Part shown: positions 1 to 6,011 of the stretch, one piece after another
How positions within the stretch are numbered: position 1 is the first letter of the stretch
Layout of the letters: every line of letters starts with the position of its first letter
Assembly: GCA_012027055.1 (NCBI GenBank)
Contig: VEPF01000051.1
Location: 1 to 24,307, forward strand
Reading direction: 5' to 3'
Origin: Gemmatimonadota bacterium
GTDB lineage: Bacteria > Gemmatimonadota > Gemmatimonadetes > Longimicrobiales > RSA9
DNA: 24,307 nucleotides
Translations under genes and position numbers: made by a program
The notes under the pieces: model-generated
Databases searched by the model: none
The model's input: the letters and a program-made list of their open reading frames with translations, nothing else
Told to the model about the DNA's origin: nothing

Positions 1-2
1 AG

Positions 3-857
3 GGCCAGCTCACGGGACAGGTACCGACGCGGGTGCTGGAGGTGGCCCGGCAGCACGGCGTGCGGGTGATGCCGCTGCTCGTCAATCCCGGTTGGAACCT
101 GGAGTTGTTCCACGCGCTCGTGAACGACAGTGCCGCCCGCGCCCGCATGATTGCACGCATGGTCGAGTTGGGGAAGCAGGACGGCTACTGGGGCTGGCAG
201 TTCGATTTCGAGCAGATCCACGTGGGCGACCGGGACGCCTTGACGGGCTTCTTCCGCGAGACCGCGGCGGCGCTGCACGCCAATGGCATGAAGCTCTCCA
301 TCGCGGTGTACCCGGATCCCGGCGAGCTCGCCGGCGGCAGCGCGTTTCACGCCTGGCTCTCGGACTATCTGATCGCCGCGTACGATCTGAAGGCGCTGGC
401 GGACGCGGGTGACTTCCTGTCGCTGATGACCTACCTCCAGCACACGCCTCGCACGCCGCCCGGCCCCGTGGGCGGGCTGCCCTACATGGAGCGCGTGGTG
501 CAGCGCGCACTCGCGCTGGGCGTGCCGTTCTTCTCCATGCACTGGTACACCGACTGGAACGCGGAGCGCAAAGGTTTCAGCTGGTCCCGGGGCCTGGACT
601 GGGCGACCGCGCGGGAACTGGTGGGTCGCTTCGGGGCGAAGCCGCATTGGGACGGCGCGCAGGGCGCGACCTGGGCGCGGTGGGAGCGCCAGGGCACGTT
701 CGAGTACGTGTGGCTCGAAGATGCGCGTGCGCTCAAGCCCAAGCTCGAGCTGGAGCGACGCCACAGCCTGCGCGGCATCTCGGTGTGGCGGATCGGCCAG
801 GAAGACGCGGCGGTGTGGCCGGTGCTGGCGCGGTGGGCAGCGCAGGGCGCGCGCTGA
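3..857 (+). CDS. GH18-like glycoside hydrolase, C-terminal part (5' end outside window)
   Basis: The reading frame is open to the left edge, so the N-terminus, including any signal peptide, is missing. The visible part fits the second half of a GH18-type TIM barrel of the kind found in chitinases and YaaH/SleL-like peptidoglycan hydrolases. It has a strand ending in WGWQFDFEQI, with the terminal Asp-x-Glu of the GH18 DxxDxDxE signature, then a KLSIAVYP strand, an LMTY strand, and a closing GISVWRIG strand typical of the barrel end. The first Asp residues of the classical signature are replaced (Trp and Gln), but the proton-donor Glu is kept. The family hydrolyses beta-1,4-linked N-acetylglucosamine polymers; the actual substrate here cannot be told. 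The next gene converges on it 88 bases downstream. Family call is fairly sure, function only by family. Confidence 0.72.
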   Translation, partial: GQLTGQVPTRVLEVARQHGVRVMPLLVNPGWNLELFHALVNDSAARARMIARMVELGKQDGYWGWQFDFEQIHVGDRDALTGFFRETAAALHANGMKLSIAVYPDPGELAGGSAFHAWLSDYLIAAYDLKALADAGDFLSLMTYLQHTPRTPPGPVGGLPYMERVVQRALALGVPFFSMHWYTDWNAERKGFSWSRGLDWATARELVGRFGAKPHWDGAQGATWARWERQGTFEYVWLEDARALKPKLELERRHSLRGISVWRIGQEDAAVWPVLARWAAQGAR

Positions 858-945
858 GCCGGCGCGCTTCAGCTGACCAGGTTGAACAGCCGGTCTGGCC
901 TGTCCCGAACCCAAGCCGTCACCACGCAGCGTTCCTCACAGATCC

Positions 946-1716
946 TCAGCTCGCCGGCCGGCCCGCCGCGGGCCGGCGCTTGCGGCAGGCCTTGTAGAAG
1001 AGCTTGAACCACGGCACCTGGTAGCTCACCGGGTCGTGACTTCCAAGTCGCTCCGCCAGCGCCACCTCCAGGTAGGTGAGCTGGGCGATCAACGCGGCGG
1101 TGGCGGGCTCGGCGAAGACCTCTACCAGCCGCGCGTAGCGGTTCCGGTCCTTGCTCCAGGCATGCGCCCACTGGTTCGCGAGCTGGATGAGCTGAGCGCG
1201 GTGCTCGTGGAACCGGGCGAACTCGTCGAGGCTCACCACTCCCTGCCAGGCGCCGGGCAGCCGCTGGTAGAACCCCTCCGCCGACGTCTTCCCGCCGGCG
1301 CTGTAGATGCGTCCGGCGAAGTCGGTACCCAGCTGGTCCGCGGCGTACAGCGTAGGGATTTCGACACCCTGCAGCCTGGCGACCCACTGCTCGGGCAGGC
1401 CATCGAGCTGCGCCACGACACCGTACCGCTCCTGGAACCGCTGCAGCGCGTCGCCGAGCGCGACGGCATGCTTGCCGACCTTGGCCCGGAGGCTATCAAG
1501 GCTGTGGTCGAAAACCATTCCTCTGGAGCTCTCCTCGAAGCGCGTGCGGGCCCGGGCACGCCAACACTCGCACCCCAGAGCGGTGAGCGCCGCGGCGCCG
1601 CAGACCAGGATGACGAACCAGGTGGGGATCGTCACCGCGAGGAACTCGCGGGTGACAAGCAGCACCGCGAGGGCACCGGCCATCGCGGCAGCCACGGTGA
1701 CGATGATCTGTTTCAC
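946..1716 (-). CDS. Unrecognised protein with two N-terminal membrane segments
   Basis: I do not recognise this family. I chose the GTG at 1716 because AGGGAGGG lies just upstream of it and because it places a hydrophobic segment at residues 4-22, with a second at about 29-45. A longer frame reaching 1863 would add about 49 low-complexity Arg/Pro residues and is less likely. After the hairpin of membrane segments comes a Trp/Arg-rich junction (CECWRARAR) and a soluble, mainly helical domain of about 200 residues with several aromatic residues, ending in a basic tail. The topology suggests a membrane-anchored protein with a large cytoplasmic domain. It lies in the same direction as the four-helix membrane gene at 1867-2436, about 150 bases away, so the two may be functionally linked; that is inference only. 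Confidence 0.6.
   Translation of the reverse strand: MKQIIVTVAAAMAGALAVLLVTREFLAVTIPTWFVILVCGAAALTALGCECWRARARTRFEESSRGMVFDHSLDSLRAKVGKHAVALGDALQRFQERYGVVAQLDGLPEQWVARLQGVEIPTLYAADQLGTDFAGRIYSAGGKTSAEGFYQRLPGAWQGVVSLDEFARFHEHRAQLIQLANQWAHAWSKDRNRYARLVEVFAEPATAALIAQLTYLEVALAERLGSHDPVSYQVPWFKLFYKACRKRRPAAGRPAS
957..977. other. Strong GC hairpin overlapping the 3' end of the 946-1716 gene
   Basis: GCCGGCCCG at 957-965 is perfectly complementary to CGGGCCGGC at 969-977 (9 bp, 3-base loop). It lies inside the last codons of the minus-strand gene and just past the convergent GH18 gene. No T-run follows on either strand, so it is at most a weak, non-canonical terminator. Confidence 0.3.
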
Positions 1717-1866
1717 AGAACCCTCCCTGGGCGACGCTGCCACCTCATGCGACGGTCGTCTTGAACGCCCGATCGCTGCGAATGCAGGTCGGTTCGCTGG
1801 TAGAGCCGGCCGGACCCCACGGCTGCGGCTGCCGGGGCCTCGCCGCCGGCGGGGCTCGGGCACGTA

Positions 1867-2436
1867 TCAGGAGCCCAGGTCTTCCGAGGCGGGGAATTCT
1901 CCGCGCAGAACCGGACCTGCCAGGCCATGACCTGGCGGAGGCGGACCGCGACGCAGTGAACCATCGCCCCCAGGTGAGCCGAGGAACTTCCGGCTCGAAT
2001 GCGCCGCCGCGCGCCAGGAAACCGCGCCCAGCCATGCCAGGAAAACGATTGCCAACAGGAAAGACACCAGGTAGATGACGCCGGCGACCTGGTAGTACTG
2101 CTGCAACTCAGCGCCCACCGAAGCCCGGTACTGCACGAGGTCCAGCGCGAACAGGGCCGTGGCGATCACCAGGAGAGAGGCAGCTGCAAAGGCCACGCAG
2201 GCAAGAAACCGGACCATTCTGCGCTGTTGCAGCAACGCGGCGGTCCCGATGGCCAGCGTGCCCCCCACCAGCGGAAGCAGCAGGGACTGGCTCAGGGCAC
2301 CGAACGCTCCCAGACGCCACTGCAGGGCACCAGGCTGGACGGGCAGCAACGGGACCACGCGCTCGAGGAACGGGAGTACGATGAGGAGGAAGGCTAGCCA
2401 GTAGCCGGTGGCGATGAAGAAACGACTTCGTTTCAT
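1867..2436 (-). CDS. Four-helix integral membrane protein, unrecognised
   Basis: The ATG at 2436 is preceded by AAGGGAAG at good spacing and starts a basic n-region (MKRSRFF). A longer frame from 2544 lacks such support. Four hydrophobic segments are visible: about residues 6-25, 41-65, 72-95 and 110-135. They are followed by a Gly/Pro/Arg-rich C-terminal tail of about 50 residues. The pattern is that of a small inner-membrane protein with a cytoplasmic tail. I recognise no catalytic motif and do not assign a function. It is divergent from the L,D-transpeptidase gene, with about 170 bases between the starts that must carry both promoters. The same-strand gene downstream (946-1716) begins 150 bases after its stop. 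Confidence 0.65.
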   Translation of the reverse strand: MKRSRFFIATGYWLAFLLIVLPFLERVVPLLPVQPGALQWRLGAFGALSQSLLLPLVGGTLAIGTAALLQQRRMVRFLACVAFAAASLLVIATALFALDLVQYRASVGAELQQYYQVAGVIYLVSFLLAIVFLAWLGAVSWRAAAHSSRKFLGSPGGDGSLRRGPPPPGHGLAGPVLRGEFPASEDLGS

Positions 2437-2604
2437 GGCTTCCCTTCTTGTGTCTGGCCCGGGCATGCCCGCGGCCGACGCCTCCGTCAACCAGCGTGGC
2501 CGGGACCCGGTGCGTGCAGCCGGCAGGGAACTTGCGGACCGCACCGAGAATCATTGCCCTGACACGCGGTTCGACGCAACGTTGAGGCCGACCCCTTGGA
2601 CCAC

Positions 2605-3384
2605 ATGGCCAATCCGACCCGCCCGGTGCCGGCTCGCGGACCAGCCCCGCCTGCTGCTCCTCGCCTGACGCGCGACGGGCGGCCGGCGTCATGGCATGCG
2701 TCCAGAGGGCTGCCCCTGGCCCTGGGTCTGCTGGCGCTAGCCCTCAGTGCCGGCCGGCTCGCTGCGCAGGCGTCGGCACCCGCGGACCGTCGCATCGTCG
2801 TTTCCCTCGATGCCAAGCGGTTGTGGCTCCTTGAAGGCTCGGACACTCTCTTCGTCGCCAGGATTGCTGCCGGCCGGGAATCCAGCTTCAACTACCGGGG
2901 AAAGACTCTCCGCTGGCGGACTCCGGCGGGGGAGCGGACCGTACTCGCCAGGCGCCGCGACCCCGTCTGGACCGTGCCGGACTGGCATTACTACGAGCGG
3001 GCTGCAAACGAAGGCCTCAAGCTGGTAGAGATGGTGCGCGATATGCAGTATCGGCTGGCGGATGGGAGCCGCCTCGCGGTTCGCGACCGAGACGTGGTCC
3101 GCATCCTGGGGGACCAATACTGGACGGTTCCAGTGGGACACGAGCTCATCGTTGACGGGGTGCTCTACGCCCCGCCCGCCGGCACCCGTCAACGGTACGT
3201 ACCGGGAGCGCTGGGCACGCGGGCCCTGGACCTGGGCGAGGGCATCCTGATCCACGGCACCAGTCCGTTCAACCGGATGTCGATTGGCGCCGCGGCGAGT
3301 CACGGCTGCATTCGTATGGAAACCGCAGATATCGAGCGGTTGTACGACCTGGTTTCCGAAGGCACGCGGGTCTGGATCTACTGA
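2605..3384 (+). CDS. L,D-transpeptidase (YkuD family), exported
   Basis: The protein has the YkuD catalytic signature: an IHGT strand with His217, then SHGCIRM with the nucleophile Cys235 and Arg237, near the C-terminus (259 residues from this ATG). The family forms 3-3 peptidoglycan cross-links or attaches proteins to peptidoglycan in the periplasm; some members have other acyl-transfer roles. A hydrophobic stretch at about residues 35-50 ending in LAAQA is a signal peptide with an unusually long, Pro/Arg-rich n-region of about 33 residues. The true start could therefore be later, or the TTG at 2596. Only a weak ribosome site is seen. The central part (about 62-215) is a YkuD beta domain with an insertion. 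It precedes the PEP-CTERM gene by 33 bases on the same strand, so the two may be cotranscribed. Confidence 0.85.
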   Translation: MANPTRPVPARGPAPPAAPRLTRDGRPASWHASRGLPLALGLLALALSAGRLAAQASAPADRRIVVSLDAKRLWLLEGSDTLFVARIAAGRESSFNYRGKTLRWRTPAGERTVLARRRDPVWTVPDWHYYERAANEGLKLVEMVRDMQYRLADGSRLAVRDRDVVRILGDQYWTVPVGHELIVDGVLYAPPAGTRQRYVPGALGTRALDLGEGILIHGTSPFNRMSIGAAASHGCIRMETADIERLYDLVSEGTRVWIY

Positions 3385-3417
3385 AGCGGGACTGGCAGCC
3401 CACGAAGGGAGGGCGCC

Positions 3418-3909
3418 ATGAAGCTGTCACGAAAGAAGAAAATCGCGTTGGTCGCCGGCATGCTGGTGATCGCCGCATTCGTCACGTTCATCGGCACCCG
3501 GAATCAGGCGGTCGGAGCCACCGCTGCCATCAAGCTCGACCAGGTCGTGCCGCTGGTGCCAATGCCGGTCGATTCACCTCCCGCGCCGCGGCCTGCCTCC
3601 GGCTGGCCATTCAAGCAGCTGCCGCTGATCGCGAAATTCGACGTCCCCGTCCCGCAGATCGTAGCCATCGCCGTTACCGCCCGGCCCGTCTCCATCTCCG
3701 ACTTGCCGGCCCGGCGGACGCCGCCTGAGCCCGAGGAGGAAGATCCGGGCGTGGCCCCACTGTGGCTCCTGCCGCTGGCTGCCGGCGCCGGCTTCGGCAG
3801 TGCCAGCGCCGACTACCACAGCACGGTTCCGGAACCGTCCACCCTCATTCTGCTCTCGGCGGGTCTCGCGCTCACGGGCCTGAAGGCCCGCCGCCGCAAG
3901 CGCGAGTAG
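3418..3909 (+). CDS. PEP-CTERM sorting-signal protein
   Basis: The last 27 residues form a textbook PEP-CTERM anchor: VPEPSTL at 137-143, a hydrophobic helix at about 141-155 and a basic end (KARRRKRE). In PEP-CTERM/exosortase systems this signal is cleaved by the membrane protease exosortase, and the protein is released or handed to the surface. A KKK-led hydrophobic segment at residues 6-25 is an uncleaved or atypical signal sequence. The body is short (about 100 residues), Pro-rich and of low complexity, with a second hydrophobic patch at 112-130, and matches no enzyme I know. GGGAGGG precedes the ATG. No exosortase gene lies in the window, so sorting must rely on one elsewhere. It follows the L,D-transpeptidase by 33 bases and ends 2 bases before the convergent barrel gene. 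Confidence 0.75.
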   Translation: MKLSRKKKIALVAGMLVIAAFVTFIGTRNQAVGATAAIKLDQVVPLVPMPVDSPPAPRPASGWPFKQLPLIAKFDVPVPQIVAIAVTARPVSISDLPARRTPPEPEEEDPGVAPLWLLPLAAGAGFGSASADYHSTVPEPSTLILLSAGLALTGLKARRRKRE

Positions 3910-3910
3910 C

Positions 3911-4516
3911 CTATCTGCCCGAGCCCGCGAGCGTGAGCGCGAATCCGACCGCGACCGAGAGCCACGATATTCTGGACTTCAGGGCCCCGGTCGCGGTTTC
4001 TACCTCGAACGTGTATCTCCGATAACGCAACGTCGGTCCGAGCAGCAGAAGTCGCGGCGAGATCACGAATTCGATCCCACCGCTGCCTTCCGGTGTCAGT
4101 ATTCCTTCCGTGTCGATGACCGAGAACTCCGGACCGGCGATCAGCGGATCCAGATCGTGCCAGCCCAGGCCGAGCTGTAGCCACGACCGGAAGCGCGATT
4201 GCTCATCCCGCTTCGGGTACCACAATCGCGCCCCCACGCCGACACCGGAATCGGTCCAGTTGTCATTCCCACTGCTGGTCGCAGCTTCGTCGAGCCCGAA
4301 CGTCGTTCGGGAATAGGACGCACTCACGCCCAGCGTGGGAGTGATGCGAAGGGTGGCGGACAGGTTCGCCGCCCAACCCAGCTCGGCGCCATCATCGGCA
4401 AATTCGCCAATCGGCAAGGCTGGACCGAGATCGAACCCGAGCGCCAGCGGCCGCGCCTGCTGACCCGATACGGAATTCGCAATCAGCAACAATGCTACTG
4501 CGAGCAATCTTCGCAT
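3911..4516 (-). CDS. Small outer-membrane beta-barrel-like protein
   Basis: The ATG at 4516 begins a clear signal peptide (MRRLLAVALLLIANSVSGQ, cleavage near residue 19), whereas the longer open frame up to 4966 does not look coding. The mature part (about 180 residues) consists of alternating polar/hydrophobic strands separated by short turns, for example LGVSASYSRTTFGL, GVGARLWYP, WLQLGLGWHDL and LLLGPTLRYRRYTF. This is the pattern of an eight-stranded OmpA/OmpX-like barrel. The last strand (WLSVAVGFALTLAG) lacks the usual terminal Phe/Trp. Similar orphan small barrels are abundant in Gemmatimonadota and related phyla and mostly have no known function. It converges with the PEP-CTERM gene. 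An AGGA lies about 6-10 bases upstream of the start. Confidence 0.7.
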   Translation of the reverse strand: MRRLLAVALLLIANSVSGQQARPLALGFDLGPALPIGEFADDGAELGWAANLSATLRITPTLGVSASYSRTTFGLDEAATSSGNDNWTDSGVGVGARLWYPKRDEQSRFRSWLQLGLGWHDLDPLIAGPEFSVIDTEGILTPEGSGGIEFVISPRLLLLGPTLRYRRYTFEVETATGALKSRISWLSVAVGFALTLAGSGR

Positions 4517-4733
4517 CGCGCCGTCCTGTTGGAGAATTGTGTGGCACATCTGGATCGGGTTGCCGGAGACCTCCAGGAACCACGGGCGCTGGTCGCGCCA
4601 TGCCGGCCTCGGCCCGCGCCCCTCAATCGGCCCGGTCGCGCCCGAGTGACCCGAGCTCCAATAGTCCTTCAAGAATCGCTCCGCCGCCCCGGCGTGCAAG
4701 GAAGGTCGGGACCGAAGCGGACCTGGGGGCGGA

Positions 4734-4751
4734 TGTTGCATGCTTGCAACA
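4734..4751. promoter_or_regulatory. Perfect inverted repeat, possible operator
   Basis: TGTTGCA (4734-4740) and TGCAACA (4745-4751) are perfect complements separated by four bases. The A/T content is well above the surrounding DNA. The 18-base dyad resembles a dimeric repressor or regulator site, and it lies about 220 bases upstream of the barrel gene and 340 bases upstream of the plus-strand gene at 5091. No cognate regulator is in the window. Confidence 0.3.
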
Positions 4752-4877
4752 AATGCGTTCCGGTTGCCGTCGCGGCCGCGCAACATCGGCGCCGGAGCCA
4801 ACCCTCCGGCGGACACAACTCTACCTCGCCATAGGATTTCGGCGGCCAGGGCGAGTGGGCCCATACCCCAAAGCGAA

Positions 4878-4904
4878 GCCCCGCAGCCGACCGGACCGCG
4901 GGGC
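4878..4904 (-). terminator. Terminator-like hairpin in the gene-free stretch
   Basis: GCCCCGC (4878-4884) pairs with GCGGGGC (4898-4904). Read on the minus strand the stem is followed by TTCGCTTTGG, a poor T-tract, so it may be a weak terminator or attenuator. No gene that would use it is obvious. Confidence 0.22.
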
Positions 4905-5021
4905 ATCGTCGTCCCAGCGCGCGCTGCACGACTTTGAGCTGTGACCCCGTTCGACCCGCCTGGCACGCGCTACCCCTGTTCACGCCCGGCCCGTCCAGGA
5001 TCGAGAGCCAGTTGACAGGGA

Positions 5022-5053
5022 ATTGACGCGAATCGGCCATCCTGTGCACCGAC
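5022..5053 (+). promoter_or_regulatory. Candidate -35 region for the 5091 gene
   Basis: A perfect TTGACA at 5022-5027 is followed by a near copy TTGACG at 5033-5038, 38-69 bases before the ATG at 5091. The matching -10 element is poor (CATCCT at 5048-5053, 20 bases from the first hexamer), so the call rests mainly on the -35 match. Confidence 0.25.
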
Positions 5054-5090
5054 CACAGGGGCTGGCCTCCCGGCGCGCCCGGAGCCAGAG

Positions 5091-5417
5091 ATGATCGCGT
5101 CAAGAAGTGCCCGCACATTTACGGTTTGGTGCTCAGTGCTGGCGGCTGTGTCACCGGTGTCCGCACAGTCTCTGGACAGTCTCTTCGGCAGGCGGGTCCG
5201 GATTGAGGCGGATGCCGTGCGCCACGAAGGTGCGCTCCTCAGTCTACCGCCCGGAGTGCGCTATCAAGGGACGCTCCTGAGTGTTACGCCCGGCTGGATC
5301 GCGCTCGAACGAGCGGAGGTGGTGCGCTCGTCGGCGGAGCACTTGTTGGCAGCATATTTGCCAACTCGTTCGGGCCCTGCCCCCGCGAGAAGATTTGCCT
5401 GGTGGGACCCTACATGA
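5091..5417 (+). CDS. Exported small protein, front part of a frameshifted gene
   Basis: The ATG at 5091 starts a signal peptide ending in SPVSAQ (about residue 25), followed by a beta-rich segment with FGRRVRIEA and GTLLSVTPGWIALE. This type of segment opens small secreted proteins that I associate with Gemmatimonadota, in which it is normally followed by a short linker and glycine-zipper membrane helices. Those helices are present here, but in another frame (5297-5539). From about residue 68 the 108-residue product is therefore probably out-of-frame translation, and the reading ends at TGA 5415-5417. Either this is a pseudogene, or a truncated secreted protein is made. The downstream frame contains an ATG that overlaps this stop as ATGA. 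Function is unknown. Confidence 0.5.
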   Translation: MIASRSARTFTVWCSVLAAVSPVSAQSLDSLFGRRVRIEADAVRHEGALLSLPPGVRYQGTLLSVTPGWIALERAEVVRSSAEHLLAAYLPTRSGPAPARRFAWWDPT

Positions 5418-5539
5418 GCACGAGTCAAGCTATCGGGTTGGGAGCAGTGGTCGGCGGCATCCCGGGCGGGTTCCTGGGCGCGATCATCGGCCACCGCTTG
5501 ATGCGCCACCCCTGGCGGGAGATCACGCCTCCACAGTGA
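5297..5539 (+). pseudogene. Glycine-zipper membrane tail, displaced in frame from its N-terminal half
   Basis: In the frame offset from the 5091 gene, codons from about 5297 read like real protein: ALVGGALVGSIF, a short loop with two Cys (CPREKIC), then GLGAVVGGIPGGFLGAIIGHRL and a closing HPWREI before TGA at 5537-5539. Two Gly-xxx-Gly membrane helices followed by a W-R-E-type end is the expected C-terminal half of the secreted protein that starts at 5091. The linker that should join the two halves is missing, so an internal deletion of a length not divisible by three is the simplest explanation. An ATG at 5414 could still start a 41-residue single-helix product, coupled to the upstream stop. 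Annotated as a broken gene; an assembly error would look the same. Confidence 0.55.
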
Positions 5540-5592
5540 CACGTTGCCGATTGCCAGCCCCCGGGGCGGGGCACCACCGGCCATCTGCACGA

Positions 5593-5627
5593 CAAAGCCC
5601 CGCAGGCCAAGTGCTTGCGGGGCTTTG
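5593..5627. terminator. Bidirectional intrinsic terminator
   Basis: CAAAGCCCCGCA (5593-5604) and TGCGGGGCTTTG (5616-5627) form a perfect 12-bp stem with an 11-base loop. The outer A/T pairs supply a short U-tract on either strand. It sits 10 bases beyond the 3' end of the minus-strand tRNA and 54 bases after the plus-strand pseudogene, so it can end both transcripts. Confidence 0.75.
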
Positions 5628-5636
5628 CATTCGGAG

Positions 5637-5711
5637 TGCGCGCTACAGGACTTGAACCTGTGACCCCCGCCTTGTAAGGGCGGTGCTCTGGACCAGCTGA
5701 GCTAAGCGCGC
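5637..5711 (-). tRNA. tRNA-Val (anticodon UAC)
   Basis: On the minus strand a complete cloverleaf folds: acceptor GCGCGCT/AGCGCGC (7 bp), a D arm with GCTC/GAGC, an anticodon stem CCGCC/GGCGG with loop CTTACAA (anticodon TAC, reading GUA and related Val codons), a variable region, a T arm ACAGG/CCTGT with loop TTCAAGT, and discriminator A. The CCA end is not encoded (CTC follows). It lies 66 bases downstream of the minus-strand membrane gene, so it may be cotranscribed with it and processed. The terminator at 5593-5627 follows. Confidence 0.95.
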
Positions 5712-5723
5712 GAATGCCGGAAT

Positions 5724-5740
5724 CTCGCGGCGGCCGCGAG
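5724..5740 (-). terminator. Short GC hairpin between small membrane gene and tRNA
   Basis: CTCGCGG (5724-5730) pairs with CCGCGAG (5734-5740) across a 3-base loop. On the minus strand it follows the stop of the 5778-5978 gene by about 40 bases and is followed by ATTCCGG, not a T-run. It may be a weak terminator or a processing structure ahead of the tRNA. Confidence 0.25.
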
Positions 5741-5777
5741 CGGTGGCAACGACCCGGGCGGGCGGCGGCGACGTCGC

Positions 5778-5978
5778 CTAGAGAATGATGGCAAGCGGGA
5801 TCAGGACGGCGTAGCCGAGCAGCAGCAGCAGTGGGGCGCCGACCGTGGATCCGTCCGCCAGCATGATGTACCCGCCGACGATGGCGGCCAGTCCCGCGGC
5901 GAGCAGGACGCCGTTGATCGCCGAGAACTTGAGGGAGACGTGCGAGACGTCGCCGGTCCTGGATTTGGTGCGTGCCAT
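5778..5978 (-). CDS. Small two-helix membrane protein, DUF3098-like
   Basis: The 66-residue product has a basic N-terminus (MARTKSR), a first membrane helix at about residues 23-41 (NGVLLAAGLAAIVGGYIML), a DGST turn and a second helix at about 47-66 ending in PLLLLLGYAVLIPLAII. The PxLLLLGYxxxIxAI pattern resembles the DUF3098 family of Bacteroidota, whose function is unknown; this likeness is from memory and not tested. The frame ends directly after helix two. It lies 33 bases after the peptidase gene on the same strand and is the last protein gene before the tRNA. No good ribosome site is seen. Confidence 0.65.
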   Translation of the reverse strand: MARTKSRTGDVSHVSLKFSAINGVLLAAGLAAIVGGYIMLADGSTVGAPLLLLLGYAVLIPLAIIL

Positions 5979-6011
5979 GGGAGGTAGTTTCGCCCCCGGC
6001 GAGGGTTCAGG

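Larger units (their letters stand above)
4517..5021. other. Long stretch without a convincing gene
   Basis: Open frames cross this region on both strands, but none has a plausible start, ribosome site, domain or natural composition; they read as Arg/Pro/Ala-rich by-products of high GC. It must hold the promoter of the minus-strand barrel gene at its left end. Two secondary-structure candidates are listed separately: an 18-base inverted repeat at 4734-4751 and a hairpin at 4878-4904. It could also contain a decayed gene, which I cannot recognise. Confidence 0.5.

Noticed and set aside
1717..1863. N-terminal extension of the 946-1716 membrane protein
   Set aside because: The extension is Arg/Pro/Gly-rich and would bury the hydrophobic signal-like segment; the GTG at 1716 has a strong ribosome site.
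4517..4966. N-terminal extension of the beta-barrel gene
   Set aside because: An extension of 150 residues would put the signal peptide in the middle of the protein; ATG 4516 places it correctly.
4669..5118. A 149-codon minus-strand frame in the gene-free stretch
   Set aside because: No ribosome site, signal peptide or domain, and an unnatural Arg/Pro/Cys mix; it also overlaps the start of the plus-strand gene at 5091.
5637..5711. tRNA as an integration site of a mobile element
   Set aside because: No integrase gene, no repeat of the tRNA 3' end and no transfer genes were seen in the window.
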